Shown: positions 28,701 to 34,486 of the stretch, piece after piece | Position numbering within the stretch: position 1 is the stretch's first letter | How the letters are laid out: the number at the start of each line of letters is the position of its first letter | From: a virus | IMG/VR virus record: IMGVR_UViG_3300008110_000034 | Span: 62,001-126,000 of that record | DNA: 64,000 nt | Direction: 5' to 3' (one strand) | Notes under the pieces: model-generated | Databases searched by the model: none | The model's input: only the letters and a program-made list of their open reading frames with translations | What the model was told of the DNA's origin: nothing | Program-made: the position numbers and the translations under genes

Positions 28701-30521
28701 AACAGTATCGTCAGTTTCAATTAGAGTAATTTGATCTTGTGCTACCGTTACTATATCAAGCAAGTGATTTCCTTCACTTTGCGAGGTTAAGGTAACAACT
28801 TGTGTTAGATTTTTATCTGAATATAGTCTAATTCTTTTATTATCAACTACGTAAACATAATAAACTTGGCGATTAACTAGTCCACCAATTGCAGTGTTAC
28901 CGTTTGACAAATATTCTACTCGTCTTCCGTTAACTAATCCGTGATCAATATCAAGATTAAGGTGGTTAGTCGGAATTTCTACATTTGTAATTCCGTTAAA
29001 TTCAACTTGTCGATTGGCTGGCTTTACGTTGATAAACTTAACTTCAAAAATTTTCCCTTGAACTCGTATATCTGTATCAGCTGTGAACAGAATTCTCTGG
29101 CCGTTTACTAGATCTACATTATCAATATTATAACCTAAACTTCCTTCAATAGTACTAAAAACGTCAGTAGTAAATGTATCTACTAAATCTACATTTTTCT
29201 TTGCAACTGATCCAAAATTATATAATTTTACACCTGCATCAAATTCAATAATTGGTCTTTTTGCTCTTCCGCTCTGATCAATATCTGGCGCTAAAGAATT
29301 TAATTCATAACTAGTTTTAATCACATCTTCGTGGAACCATCGATTATATCTAGCCCACGGATTTCTATCTGGACTTGATCTATTGATAGTAATATAATCT
29401 TTTGATGCAGCTAAACTATTTGCATCACTAAAAGGTAAAAAATCAAAAGGAGTGTCATCGAACAACACCTGACTATCAGAAGTATATGTGCTGATGATTT
29501 CTAAATCTTTTTCGCTTACTAATGTAATTTTATTTCCTACACCCTCAACATACCAAATAGAATTAGAATACTTTTCAGGAGATACAGTTCCAGTAAATTT
29601 AATTTTCATTCCGTTACTAAAAGAAACACCATTAGACATAGTATAAGTCTTTTTGCCTAGGATGTCTTTTTCAACATCTAAAAATGTGTTTTCTGTAATG
29701 TCTTGTATTTTAAATATGCCCGAAGTATCAATATTATTTTCACTTGTGTAAAATAAAAAGTCCGGTGCGTCCTCAGGAATTGAAAATTTAATTTCTCCTA
29801 CTTCTACAGCATTTTGACTTACACCCTGCAAGTAACGATCTGTTGAGCCAATAGTTCGTTCAGTTTTAATACTGAATGGTTCTCCTGGAGAATTAATTAT
29901 AAAATTATAAGTTTGTCCTCTGTATAATGTTAAAGAAGGATTTTTACTTAATCCGTCTGGTGTGAAAACAAAAGACCGGTTATCTCCCTCGTCAACAGTA
30001 ACAACAGTATAAGTGCTTTCTATTGCTAGTTGTTGTCCTGCTACAGAAATAACAGGAGGGCCATAGGGTAACCAAAAATACTGTTGAAAATTAGCAAATT
30101 TGTCCCAGCAGATATGAGGTTCCCAAGAATAAAATTCTTGCTTGTTTAATCTCTCATGGTTATCAACGATTCCGTTGTTGATCTTAACATGATTAATGTG
30201 ATCTATATAATCTTTTAAAAATGATACATTGCCTAAGTAGTCTTGAATAATTGCTGCAGGTTCAAGTTGATAATTAGATCTATCAATATCCGATGCTTCA
30301 ATAAAAATATCGCTAGCCGTGACTGCTTTGGCGTTTTTTCTTCCAATGTAGCCATTTACTTTTTTAACTTTTCCAGGCTGTGTTAGTTGATCTATAGTGG
30401 CTTCGGTAAATTTTTTGTTAGCATCTGTTCTATAAAATCTAGGAAGAAGACTTGACGATCTTCTTTTTTCGTTTGAATTTATAGGGACACCGTTCTCATT
30501 TTGATTTTTATCGTATGCCAT
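16722..30521 (-). CDS. Giant baseplate/tail structural protein, 4,599 aa
   Basis: One uninterrupted frame of 13.8 kb directly after gp6 (TAATG overlap, GGGAG ribosome site). T4 has gene 7 (about 1,030 aa) here, so it probably takes the place of baseplate wedge protein gp7 and perhaps others; no clear gp7 similarity is visible. I recall marine T4-like phages carrying a very large 'VrlC-like' virion gene in this place. Modules seen: five short aromatic units of the form YxxGDxVxYxxxxYxxxxxx (about residues 1522-1565, 1777-1822, 2262-2312, 2409-2454 and 4460-4505) that resemble CBM5/12 carbohydrate-binding domains; an FG-GAP/WD-like beta-propeller region around 2170-2685 (GIALATNKLGTTLAVG, GSTIEFMNDDKTLLVFS); and GxGY Gly-rich beta units around 3077-3140 and 3445-3507. 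No protease or lysin motif was seen. It is cytoplasmic until assembled into virions. Confidence 0.8.
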   Translation of the reverse strand: MAYDKNQNENGVPINSNEKRRSSSLLPRFYRTDANKKFTEATIDQLTQPGKVKKVNGYIGRKNAKAVTASDIFIEASDIDRSNYQLEPAAIIQDYLGNVSFLKDYIDHINHVKINNGIVDNHERLNKQEFYSWEPHICWDKFANFQQYFWLPYGPPVISVAGQQLAIESTYTVVTVDEGDNRSFVFTPDGLSKNPSLTLYRGQTYNFIINSPGEPFSIKTERTIGSTDRYLQGVSQNAVEVGEIKFSIPEDAPDFLFYTSENNIDTSGIFKIQDITENTFLDVEKDILGKKTYTMSNGVSFSNGMKIKFTGTVSPEKYSNSIWYVEGVGNKITLVSEKDLEIISTYTSDSQVLFDDTPFDFLPFSDANSLAASKDYITINRSSPDRNPWARYNRWFHEDVIKTSYELNSLAPDIDQSGRAKRPIIEFDAGVKLYNFGSVAKKNVDLVDTFTTDVFSTIEGSLGYNIDNVDLVNGQRILFTADTDIRVQGKIFEVKFINVKPANRQVEFNGITNVEIPTNHLNLDIDHGLVNGRRVEYLSNGNTAIGGLVNRQVYYVYVVDNKRIRLYSDKNLTQVVTLTSQSEGNHLLDIVTVAQDQITLIETDDTVPINGETVLVKFGQENQGSMYYYNGSIWNKGQQKITVNQSPLFDLFDEDGNSFADISVYDGSSFAGNKIFSYKTSSLSADSELGFGLSYQNIANVGDILFEFNLLTDYFQYKENFVTLSKNTDTGFLKIIHGYNLEEYSNGWCKNLITNAQPIIRIYEGTEYKNNFPIDVYDNANDLLDLEVRVLINGKRIPKTAFTVETGINYKYVSLNQNSRITITDSDVITLKCFAKQAKNKKGYYEIPLSLQNNPLNNNLQYFTLGEVIDHVSSISENIPGFVGNYIGQGNLRDLGDTSSYGTRFVQHTCPLNFSLYHLGSKTANVLKSVEDAKETYATFKRLFLRLAEESGSGSNIRDHVDEILYQINQQTPKTNPYYLSDMFAYGPSKKTEYPVLDSRVKMYPISDVFDMSALSNKSVLVYLNGEQLLYGLNYTFTSSGYLEIILDINEDDLIEVYEYESTDGTFVPPTPTKLGIWPKFVPEIFQDTTYIEPTDVIQGHDGSITIAFGDYRDELLLELEKRIYNNIKISYNPEIFNIEDTIPGYFRNTDYDLDEYNQVLSKYFYYWSSQIDQDYTRLPTYDRTNGFTFNYRGNIAPDGRPVPAHWRAIYKWLLDTDRPHSHPWEVLGFTIKPVWWESVYGPAPYTANNRILWQDLNDGAVREPGKPVTRKLHYKRPGLIDMIPVDHQGRLISPYETGMVTGVINPSPAGYLEFGDQGPVETAWRRSSLYPFAALLAFLTLSPNKTLGTCFDRSRIVKNKANQLVYKDTNLRIRLQDIILPSNVNDATREYSSGLINYISDHIFTINNYNISSYKSDLSSLTNRIVSKLGGFTSKEKFRLILDSKSPTSKNNVFVPQENYNIVLNTSSPIRKISYSGVIIVKVSDGFNIAGYNQDEPYFSYYSKLQDGPTIRIGGISESFTDFDTNQTYVAGKVIRYNGRYYRVKTNHISGDTFDKDLYVLLPSLPETGGVVATLGKVWEKRKVLKLSYGTTLSTIQEVVSFLEGYGIYLEDQGFVFDDFNTNTESISNWNTSLKEFMFWATQKWKTGAVISLSPAAEKITLNTEFSVVNDIKDSFYGYNILRVDGQKLDPDLTSIYRTDNNYSVSPANTSHGIYSATFYLIQKEHVVVIDNRTMFNDVIYDLEPGYRQERIKINGYLTQSWTGGFSIPGFIYDEAVIKDWEPWTDYSLGTIVKFKEFYYSANKFIPGVELFNSNEWKLLLEKPTPRLIPNWDYKAEQFTDFYDLDTDNFDAGQQKVAQHLIGYQNRQYLENIIRDDVSQYKFYQGMIIEKGTKNVLNKLFDVLSANDQDSLVFDEEWAVRVGEYGASAAFDEIEIKLKEDNFKINPQPIEFVNSIDSNIVDSVYRQVPTDLVVRTVNYSSNPWPIRSHKTRFLRTPGYVRYDDVTLSVDSLLDLLDQNPNEFSIGDYIWCAFETLNAGGDYWNVYRITRAPFTIIGATYDNGILTFECDITPNLSIGDVFGLQSSGDADGFYTVSDLIDDTIVVEKEIPNFQGLSGATRELIFVSQRLESIDLANEILSTNIKAGELIWADSNEQSNNWAVWKNSPVYAKVELKNDEPRTEEKFGIALATNKLGTTLAVGTEQNKVLIYNVFNGTWGRLQELTVSALGPIADFTNSGFGTKLAMSEDAEWLAIAAPRASNIKTTYRGNYNSTANYNENDIVRVGNVHWQAATNLLDAETSTIDQFAQDWTPARLIEATKSGTPSGYVGQGLVVLYKRIADGTYRVVTSFTSPHPVLNNEEFGTKMKFSQSNGEYILGITSPLSGKLYLYRYSNVSDDSGIEWHMDYDRRYRGAFSSLIEYYQGDLVFYNQSIYEAIEDLSAGAFDIDQWTVVTDKNILGYFPNDVLNIEDTSPASDKFAYDFDFSSSGDRLAISAPNADKVFVYQYNGNSYDLILPVLEPATGDLEANTRFGASVALSSTGDSLAIGITDIVGASNNGKIFVYDLTSETYEKAQTIRSISDEIDERFGSTIEFMNDDKTLLVFSKKGDTFQDGSTVILDNGRIDIFDKYYTNFIYGESLTFNDSSLLKYGESIAVADSTILVSAPEYDDSYVENTGIVYSFKKLKTQYSWKKLYQESAVVDVEKIKKLFVYNSRTNTLLNYLDVIDPVQGKIAGPADQEIKFKTYFDPAIYSYSNNDLNVDEGLDWTSEQVGVLWWDLTNAKFLDSYVEDLIYRSSTWNTLHKNASIDIYEWVESKILPSAWDDIADTESGLSQGISGQSLYGDNAYSIKKRYDSISKTFKNTYYFWVKNKVTVPSVAGRNISATDVANLISDPKAQGYQFVSFLSKNSINLYNFKSLLENNDVNLNFQYWIIDKTDNNSHYQWKIISENENTSIPKEIEEKWFYSLVGKDANDRPLPDLNLPIKLRYGIESRPRQSMFVNRLEALKQLFERANSVLAKNLIADDYDLSDLLMTEPKPSSVSRLYDRVIDTELELRFINTDSLRQAILTPVITDGRITEVVISNSGYGYTTAPSIKIYGSGKNADILPVINSKGQITEVLINNPGQGYSDGTRLTVRYYSVLVNSDSAALNRWSIYQWDNVSWFRAKTQTYDVTQYWDYIDYYATGYNQFTKVDYAVDGTYQLPLLKTKIGDTVKVNNIGSGGWIILEKYADSTSVDYTQSYSVVGRYQGTIQFKDNLYKYKEGGVGYDGSLFDSDGYDEFASVELRVILNSFKDKIFVDTLRVEYLKLFFSSIRYVLSEQTLVDWVFKTSFVKAKHNVGSLKQKVTYNNDNLDNFEDYINEVKPYRTKIREFISTYNTVQNTPLSLTDFDLQSTISNQDTIIPVNVRVSETVNAVPPVTEISGTSVLSEYPWKHWYDNVGFTLSSIEIVDGGSGYITAPTVIIEDSYGVKASAKAFISNGQVSKIRIINSGTRFLKAPIVTLSGGTALSDNYARAVAIIENGVVRSSMIKMRFDRTTRTYAVTSILETETFSGDIQVTGKRLQFDLKWAPNTEVGKTLITINNVEILRDDYRLVVKNTQINGFTQYYGSVIFETPPTKGATVVIRYNKSSIHLNAADRINFYYDPQTAQLGKQLSQLMTGVDYGGVNIVGLDFNIQYGWDNLPWMTIPWDTFDDSFDDYVYTGANYEVVLDYVPALNEEINVYISRYDPEDLRSVNGYLPPVRIDNYDYEGVPIPGYPDAVMATFVGDGVNQTVVIPEDKITINSNDIVIVRRSTSDGSYKPLETNYDIRLDGGPIDYSSATGLNADDIIIDGDGFVTPTSSSAPEEVVPGHISDTVAIKVYNRPTSGSAKIISKNYKGDNSTSSFTLDQIPNGNAVLIVKLDDQILTRGVDYQYDWKLNEVKLTAAASNTQIVNITSFGLNSSNVVDLDYFIADGVSTEFITRASWSSNFEGFVLVNGEAIDYVLFETDESYGESSIGKLGIKFAAPPELDSVITYAITPIIEGTPVLDKMSIIRSESFEAEEEVFSYTLTIPIGKKLPFGRNSIVRVGQEVLRSPRTFYFTLSGGQLTYNIPQYQLTPSTLTVSNLSVYVDGKLLSPVIDYTFNGAGISVTLLSSSYVEGTVLSIAILTDADYRIEIDSGGVTNLILTESYPTGTEVEVITYYNHDILNVERTNNKLESQGTIVPMSADYYEFKKNTAGMFSLKAPVSSDDYVWVTKNRKLLTHSVDYSLHPLKQSIMLSEDLISSDIVEIIVFNDQVTEQAISYMQFKDILNRVHYKRLRSDKQTSLARELNYYDSEIEVTNGSVLADPLSLKNIPGIIEINGERIEYLYKNGNILGQLRRGTLGTGVPTLHSFGMLVQDISFSETIPYNDELIIENHYSDGSTKLVPLEFTPALTSGTVADGSTLYTGWRRSSTPTQFGQCDDVEVFVGGWLVMGDWTSDTSYNLGDIVIYGSYNYRCTSDHISSDSFFNDSDKWKFFTGNRRLKKHPYEVHCLDNGPESPGADVEFDADFAVDGTTKGVLLSEIPSIGTKISIVKRQGKIWNEPGKSLSFSNTPIAKFLKRYEGAWPNKTP

Positions 30522-33500
30522 TAAACACTCCCAATCGTGCTGCTAAGAATATTTTGTTCATTTAGTGTTGTTGATTGTATAAAGATTTCACCAGAGCTCT
30601 TAATTTTTGTTGCAGTAATTGCGGAAATAATTTCAATATTATCCACAGATGCTCCGCTTACAAATATTTGATCTCTTTCTGCTTGAATTTCATATAAGCT
30701 ACCAAAAAATAAATTTGATTTATTAGGTACAATAATAAAATTTACAATATCTGGTGCTAATTGATTCATCACATATGTTGCTAGTTCTGTAAAGTAAAAA
30801 CTATCTCCGAAGTCCCAATTTTCCAAAGAGAAAAATTGATTTATTGCAGATAACGCTCTTGATTTAATATCATTATCACTTACTACCTTTTCAGAATTTT
30901 TAACAATTTTAAAGGTTGCTTGAAGGTCCGGAGATGCCTTATTTCCAAATAAAATTTTATATTTGACAGGATGGTAGATAATTTCATCGCTAATAGATTT
31001 TATTTTATTAAGATCTGTAGATAATAAATTAAACAACTCATCGCTGCTTGGTGGTAGTGGTTCGGTCGTTAAACTTCCTTGTAGGTATCTTCGATATTCT
31101 TTATCGTAGTTTTTAGTTAAAACAAAAATGTCTACAATATTAGTAAGGCCTGGATCAATTCTAGATTCGTAATCAGCATTATGAATATACTGAAAATTTA
31201 AATTATCTCTTCCTTGAAATACTCGATATGAATCACTAAAACTTAATTTTCCTTGGGATAGATTTAATTTTTTAACTACATCCGTATCAACAAAATAAAA
31301 ATGCTGACTGTCGTTGTAGTCATTAAAATTAATCACAGAACTTTCTGAGGGTAGAATTATTACTTCTCCCGTATTTGAAAGATATCTATAATCTTCTTGC
31401 CCTTGTGCGATTGAATATTTTTCAAGTACTACATAGTACTTTGAACTGCTTTTGTTAATAAGTTGTTCAAATAATTCTGGGTTATCTACTACACTATCTT
31501 CATCAGTGTCAGTAAATGTAATTTGAATCTTTTTAGTATCTACGTAACCATCTAATCCTTTAAACTCTTCAGAAATTTCCCAATCTAAATCTAATGTATA
31601 GGGAATAGTTAACGACGGTCGTGTATTAATTCGTAAAATTTTTATTTTATCCTTGATTGTAGTATTTGATTTCACATCATATACTTTATCCGAAGCATCA
31701 AAATAAAAACGTATCTGTTTATCACTTTCGAAGATGTATCTTAGTTGTCTATATTGGACAGTATAGTACTCGGTGTCAGTTGTGAATAAAAATATCCAAC
31801 TGTTATCTAATTTTGAATTTCCAATATCTCCAGCCTTGCCTAAACTAAATGTTGTGCTTTGGTTAAGATTGGCTTCAAAAATAATTTTCCAGGTCTTTGT
31901 ATTAACATCGTATCGAAGTCCAAATGGTTTATTAGAATAAATTAAATCAACCATTGTACTGACTACAGTAGTCTCAAGAGAAGTGCGCCATCTAGGGATA
32001 ATTTGTTGTAACACTGCGTTTGACGGTATTACATCGTTCAATAGTACTGTTCCAGCACCATCTGGCTTAATACCAGTATTATTATTTGTGCCGTCACCGT
32101 ATACGCTAACAACCTTAGTCCATAGCACCGATGATGCATTAGGAATTAGGCTGGTGTTTTCAGTAGTAGTAACAATTTTATTGCTATCGGATGTGTCAAA
32201 ATATTGTGTTGCAGAATTAGGTACTACAAATTTTAATAAGGCTCCAAATTCTATATGTTTTAACTCAGTAGTTGTAAATGCTCCTGTTTTAAAAGGAATA
32301 ATTTCAGATAGGTCGGTAAAATATCCGGTAGACTGATTAGTATCAGAAGTTACGTTTATCCACTTAACATCAACCGGTGCGGTATCTACATTTGGAAATT
32401 CTGAATAGTAAAAATCTCTTAATGTATTTTTTTCTAAGATAGATGAAATTTCATTATAAATGACACTCTCAATATCTGTTCTAGTCAAATAACTGAATTT
32501 AAAATTGTCAATAAATTTTTCAATATACACAGCCCCATCGTCGGCAAATAAATTAGTCTTACTATACTTCCCGGTTGGATCAACTAGATCAAAATATCGA
32601 CTTATGCCACTGCTAGATCTATTGATTGATTTTATTTTTGCTACACTTTGACTTACTGATAAAGGACTAATATTATAATCCTCAGCTGTAATCATTCTAT
32701 TTTGTGTGTAATATGTAGCCGGTGCATTATTTTTAATTTCTGCATTTGTTTCCGATGCTGCGGAATTCGCCACACTTGTTTGTAATGACATTGTAATTGT
32801 CAGTGTTTCAACTTGACCAATATTAGAAACGTAAGGAATATCAATAGTGATTCCTCTAACATCTTTTGGATTAATTGTATAATTTAATCCGTTACTAATT
32901 CTATAGTATACTCTAAATGTGCCAAGCGGTAAGTTTCCAAATGTACCGTCACTAAACGATAAACTTACGCGATCACTTGATCGTGTAATAACAGTAAAAA
33001 TATTTTTAATATTTTTTTGCAGACTGTTATAAATGATATTGTTACCCTCTAATGAAGGAACTTTAGCCCACTGCTCTGTTTCAAATCCATTGTTATCAAT
33101 TTTATAAAGCCACATGTCGCTGTTGTTAACATTAACAGCGTCAAGGTCAACTACTTCGTTAGTTGAAGGTTGAGTAATTGTAAACGTTCCTTGATTTAAT
33201 GTACCTTGTCTAAAATGTAAAAAGAATCCAGTTGAATTACTTGCTGGGCCTTTTCCGTCTTCTCTATAAAGGAAAGCAAGATTGTTTGCGACGCTAGGGG
33301 ACTCTTCGTATATTTCGTCAGCTCCAGTAAACACAGTGCTAACTATTTCAAAATCCATGTTACGGCCGTCTACTGTTTTTGTAAACGAGTAAACCGGAAC
33401 ATCTGCATTTACGCTCTGAAATCTATATTGTTCAGTTGGGACTCCGTATACTGTCTTTTTATCGTCCGGATTTCCAAACTGTTTACTTGCAGGTATAGCT

Positions 33501-33985
33501 GCATTTATTATTTTAATAAATTGATCGTACCAATTAGTATTAGCAGGATCATTCCACAATACAGTTTGTCCGGATAAATTTCGTCCGTTACTATCAACAA
33601 CTGTTTGTGTAGTGCTTACGCTAGTGAACTTTAGTAATCCGCTAGCAGGAATATTCCTTTTTGGCGTGTAGCTTAGTAATCTAGCTAGACGTAGGACACT
33701 ATCTCTGCGTTCTGCAAGTTCTAAAAAGTTTTCTCTAGCATTTAAATCAACCCTAAATGCAACATTTTGTCCCAAAAATGCTATTAGATCAATTAATGCA
33801 AGGTACTCGCTAGATTCAATATAATCATTGAAATCTTCTGGATAATTTTCTCGAAGATAGCTAATCATAGTTCTACGAAGATTTTCAAAATCGTAACTTT
33901 GAAAGTCTGCGTTTCTATAACTTTGGTATATTCTTTTCCAGTCTTCTGCGACTAAAAGTCTATTTTGTCTATCAGTTGCTGACAT
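30521..33985 (-). CDS. gp6: Baseplate wedge protein gp6
   Basis: 1,154 residues, longer than T4 gp6 (about 660). The N-terminus is characteristic: WKRIYQSYRNADFQSYDFEN, LRENYPEDFNDYIESSEYLA, FLGQNVAFRVDLNARENFL, RRDSVLRLARLLSYTPKRN. The gp6/gpJ-like baseplate family forms the iris-like ring that joins the wedges. The extra length appears as beta-rich sequence in the C-terminal half. The gene lies in the order gp25-gp6-giant protein, matching baseplate assembly. The start codon and AGGA ribosome site are within an inverted repeat, and a late box lies just upstream (separate entries). Confidence 0.92.
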   Translation of the reverse strand: MSATDRQNRLLVAEDWKRIYQSYRNADFQSYDFENLRRTMISYLRENYPEDFNDYIESSEYLALIDLIAFLGQNVAFRVDLNARENFLELAERRDSVLRLARLLSYTPKRNIPASGLLKFTSVSTTQTVVDSNGRNLSGQTVLWNDPANTNWYDQFIKIINAAIPASKQFGNPDDKKTVYGVPTEQYRFQSVNADVPVYSFTKTVDGRNMDFEIVSTVFTGADEIYEESPSVANNLAFLYREDGKGPASNSTGFFLHFRQGTLNQGTFTITQPSTNEVVDLDAVNVNNSDMWLYKIDNNGFETEQWAKVPSLEGNNIIYNSLQKNIKNIFTVITRSSDRVSLSFSDGTFGNLPLGTFRVYYRISNGLNYTINPKDVRGITIDIPYVSNIGQVETLTITMSLQTSVANSAASETNAEIKNNAPATYYTQNRMITAEDYNISPLSVSQSVAKIKSINRSSSGISRYFDLVDPTGKYSKTNLFADDGAVYIEKFIDNFKFSYLTRTDIESVIYNEISSILEKNTLRDFYYSEFPNVDTAPVDVKWINVTSDTNQSTGYFTDLSEIIPFKTGAFTTTELKHIEFGALLKFVVPNSATQYFDTSDSNKIVTTTENTSLIPNASSVLWTKVVSVYGDGTNNNTGIKPDGAGTVLLNDVIPSNAVLQQIIPRWRTSLETTVVSTMVDLIYSNKPFGLRYDVNTKTWKIIFEANLNQSTTFSLGKAGDIGNSKLDNSWIFLFTTDTEYYTVQYRQLRYIFESDKQIRFYFDASDKVYDVKSNTTIKDKIKILRINTRPSLTIPYTLDLDWEISEEFKGLDGYVDTKKIQITFTDTDEDSVVDNPELFEQLINKSSSKYYVVLEKYSIAQGQEDYRYLSNTGEVIILPSESSVINFNDYNDSQHFYFVDTDVVKKLNLSQGKLSFSDSYRVFQGRDNLNFQYIHNADYESRIDPGLTNIVDIFVLTKNYDKEYRRYLQGSLTTEPLPPSSDELFNLLSTDLNKIKSISDEIIYHPVKYKILFGNKASPDLQATFKIVKNSEKVVSDNDIKSRALSAINQFFSLENWDFGDSFYFTELATYVMNQLAPDIVNFIIVPNKSNLFFGSLYEIQAERDQIFVSGASVDNIEIISAITATKIKSSGEIFIQSTTLNEQNILSSTIGSV

Positions 33986-34008
33986 ATCTGTTTCCTATTA
34001 ACAGATAT
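33984..34008 (-). promoter_or_regulatory. Hairpin enclosing the gp6 ribosome site and start
   Basis: Perfect 9-bp inverted repeat (ATATCTGTT/AACAGATAT). The 7-nt loop holds AGGA, and the right arm includes the first two bases of the gp6 ATG. Transcripts reading in from gp25 would fold and mask the start. A transcript from the late box at 34008-34015 would begin inside the left arm and could not form it. Confidence 0.6.
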
Positions 34009-34015
34009 ATTTATT
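34008..34015 (-). promoter_or_regulatory. Late promoter box AATAAATA before gp6
   Basis: Minus-strand AATAAATA, 7 of 8 to T4 TATAAATA. T4 spacing gives a start near 34002 and a 17-nt leader carrying AGGA before ATG 33985. Confidence 0.6.
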
Positions 34016-34035
34016 GGAATTTATTATCTGGGTGT

Positions 34036-34479
34036 TTAATTGATAAGCCCGTTATCCTGGTCAAATTTAAATCTTAGGGCTTCGGAAATGTTATAAGGCA
34101 AGTAAGTCAGTGAACACTCAATTTGAATACCTGTTTCGTACTGTGTTACAATTATTTGATCTGCTCTAACACGCGGATCATAGTTAATGATAGTTTCAAC
34201 ATTTTTTGTTATCAAGTTTTTCACTTGATCAGTTAATGGTTCAAACAATAAATCCCAAATTACAGTACCAAATTCGGGCTGCTCTAATCGTTCACCTTGT
34301 CTGATATGGAAATGATTAATGATATCCTGTTTAATCAAGTTAAGATCATAGAGAGTATATGAGTTAGTATCACTAGAAAGTGTACTGAACCCACGATATG
34401 TCCGTGCGCCAGGGATAAAGTTAGCCTGCTTAGGAGCAGGTAAAGTTATATTTTCATATAATCTGTTTCCAGTAACCAT
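34036..34479 (-). CDS. gp25: Baseplate wedge protein gp25
   Basis: 147 residues with the gp25-like core: LIKQDIINHFHIRQGERLEQ followed by FGTVIWDLLFEPLT and the C-terminal INYDPRVR. This family (gp25/TssE-like) bridges the wedge and sheath initiation. The length matches T4 gp25 (132 aa) closely. GGGAG precedes the ATG at about 11 nt. It lies between gp5 and gp6 in the baseplate operon. Confidence 0.92.
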   Translation of the reverse strand: MVTGNRLYENITLPAPKQANFIPGARTYRGFSTLSSDTNSYTLYDLNLIKQDIINHFHIRQGERLEQPEFGTVIWDLLFEPLTDQVKNLITKNVETIINYDPRVRADQIIVTQYETGIQIECSLTYLPYNISEALRFKFDQDNGLIN

Positions 34480-34486
34480 AAACTAT

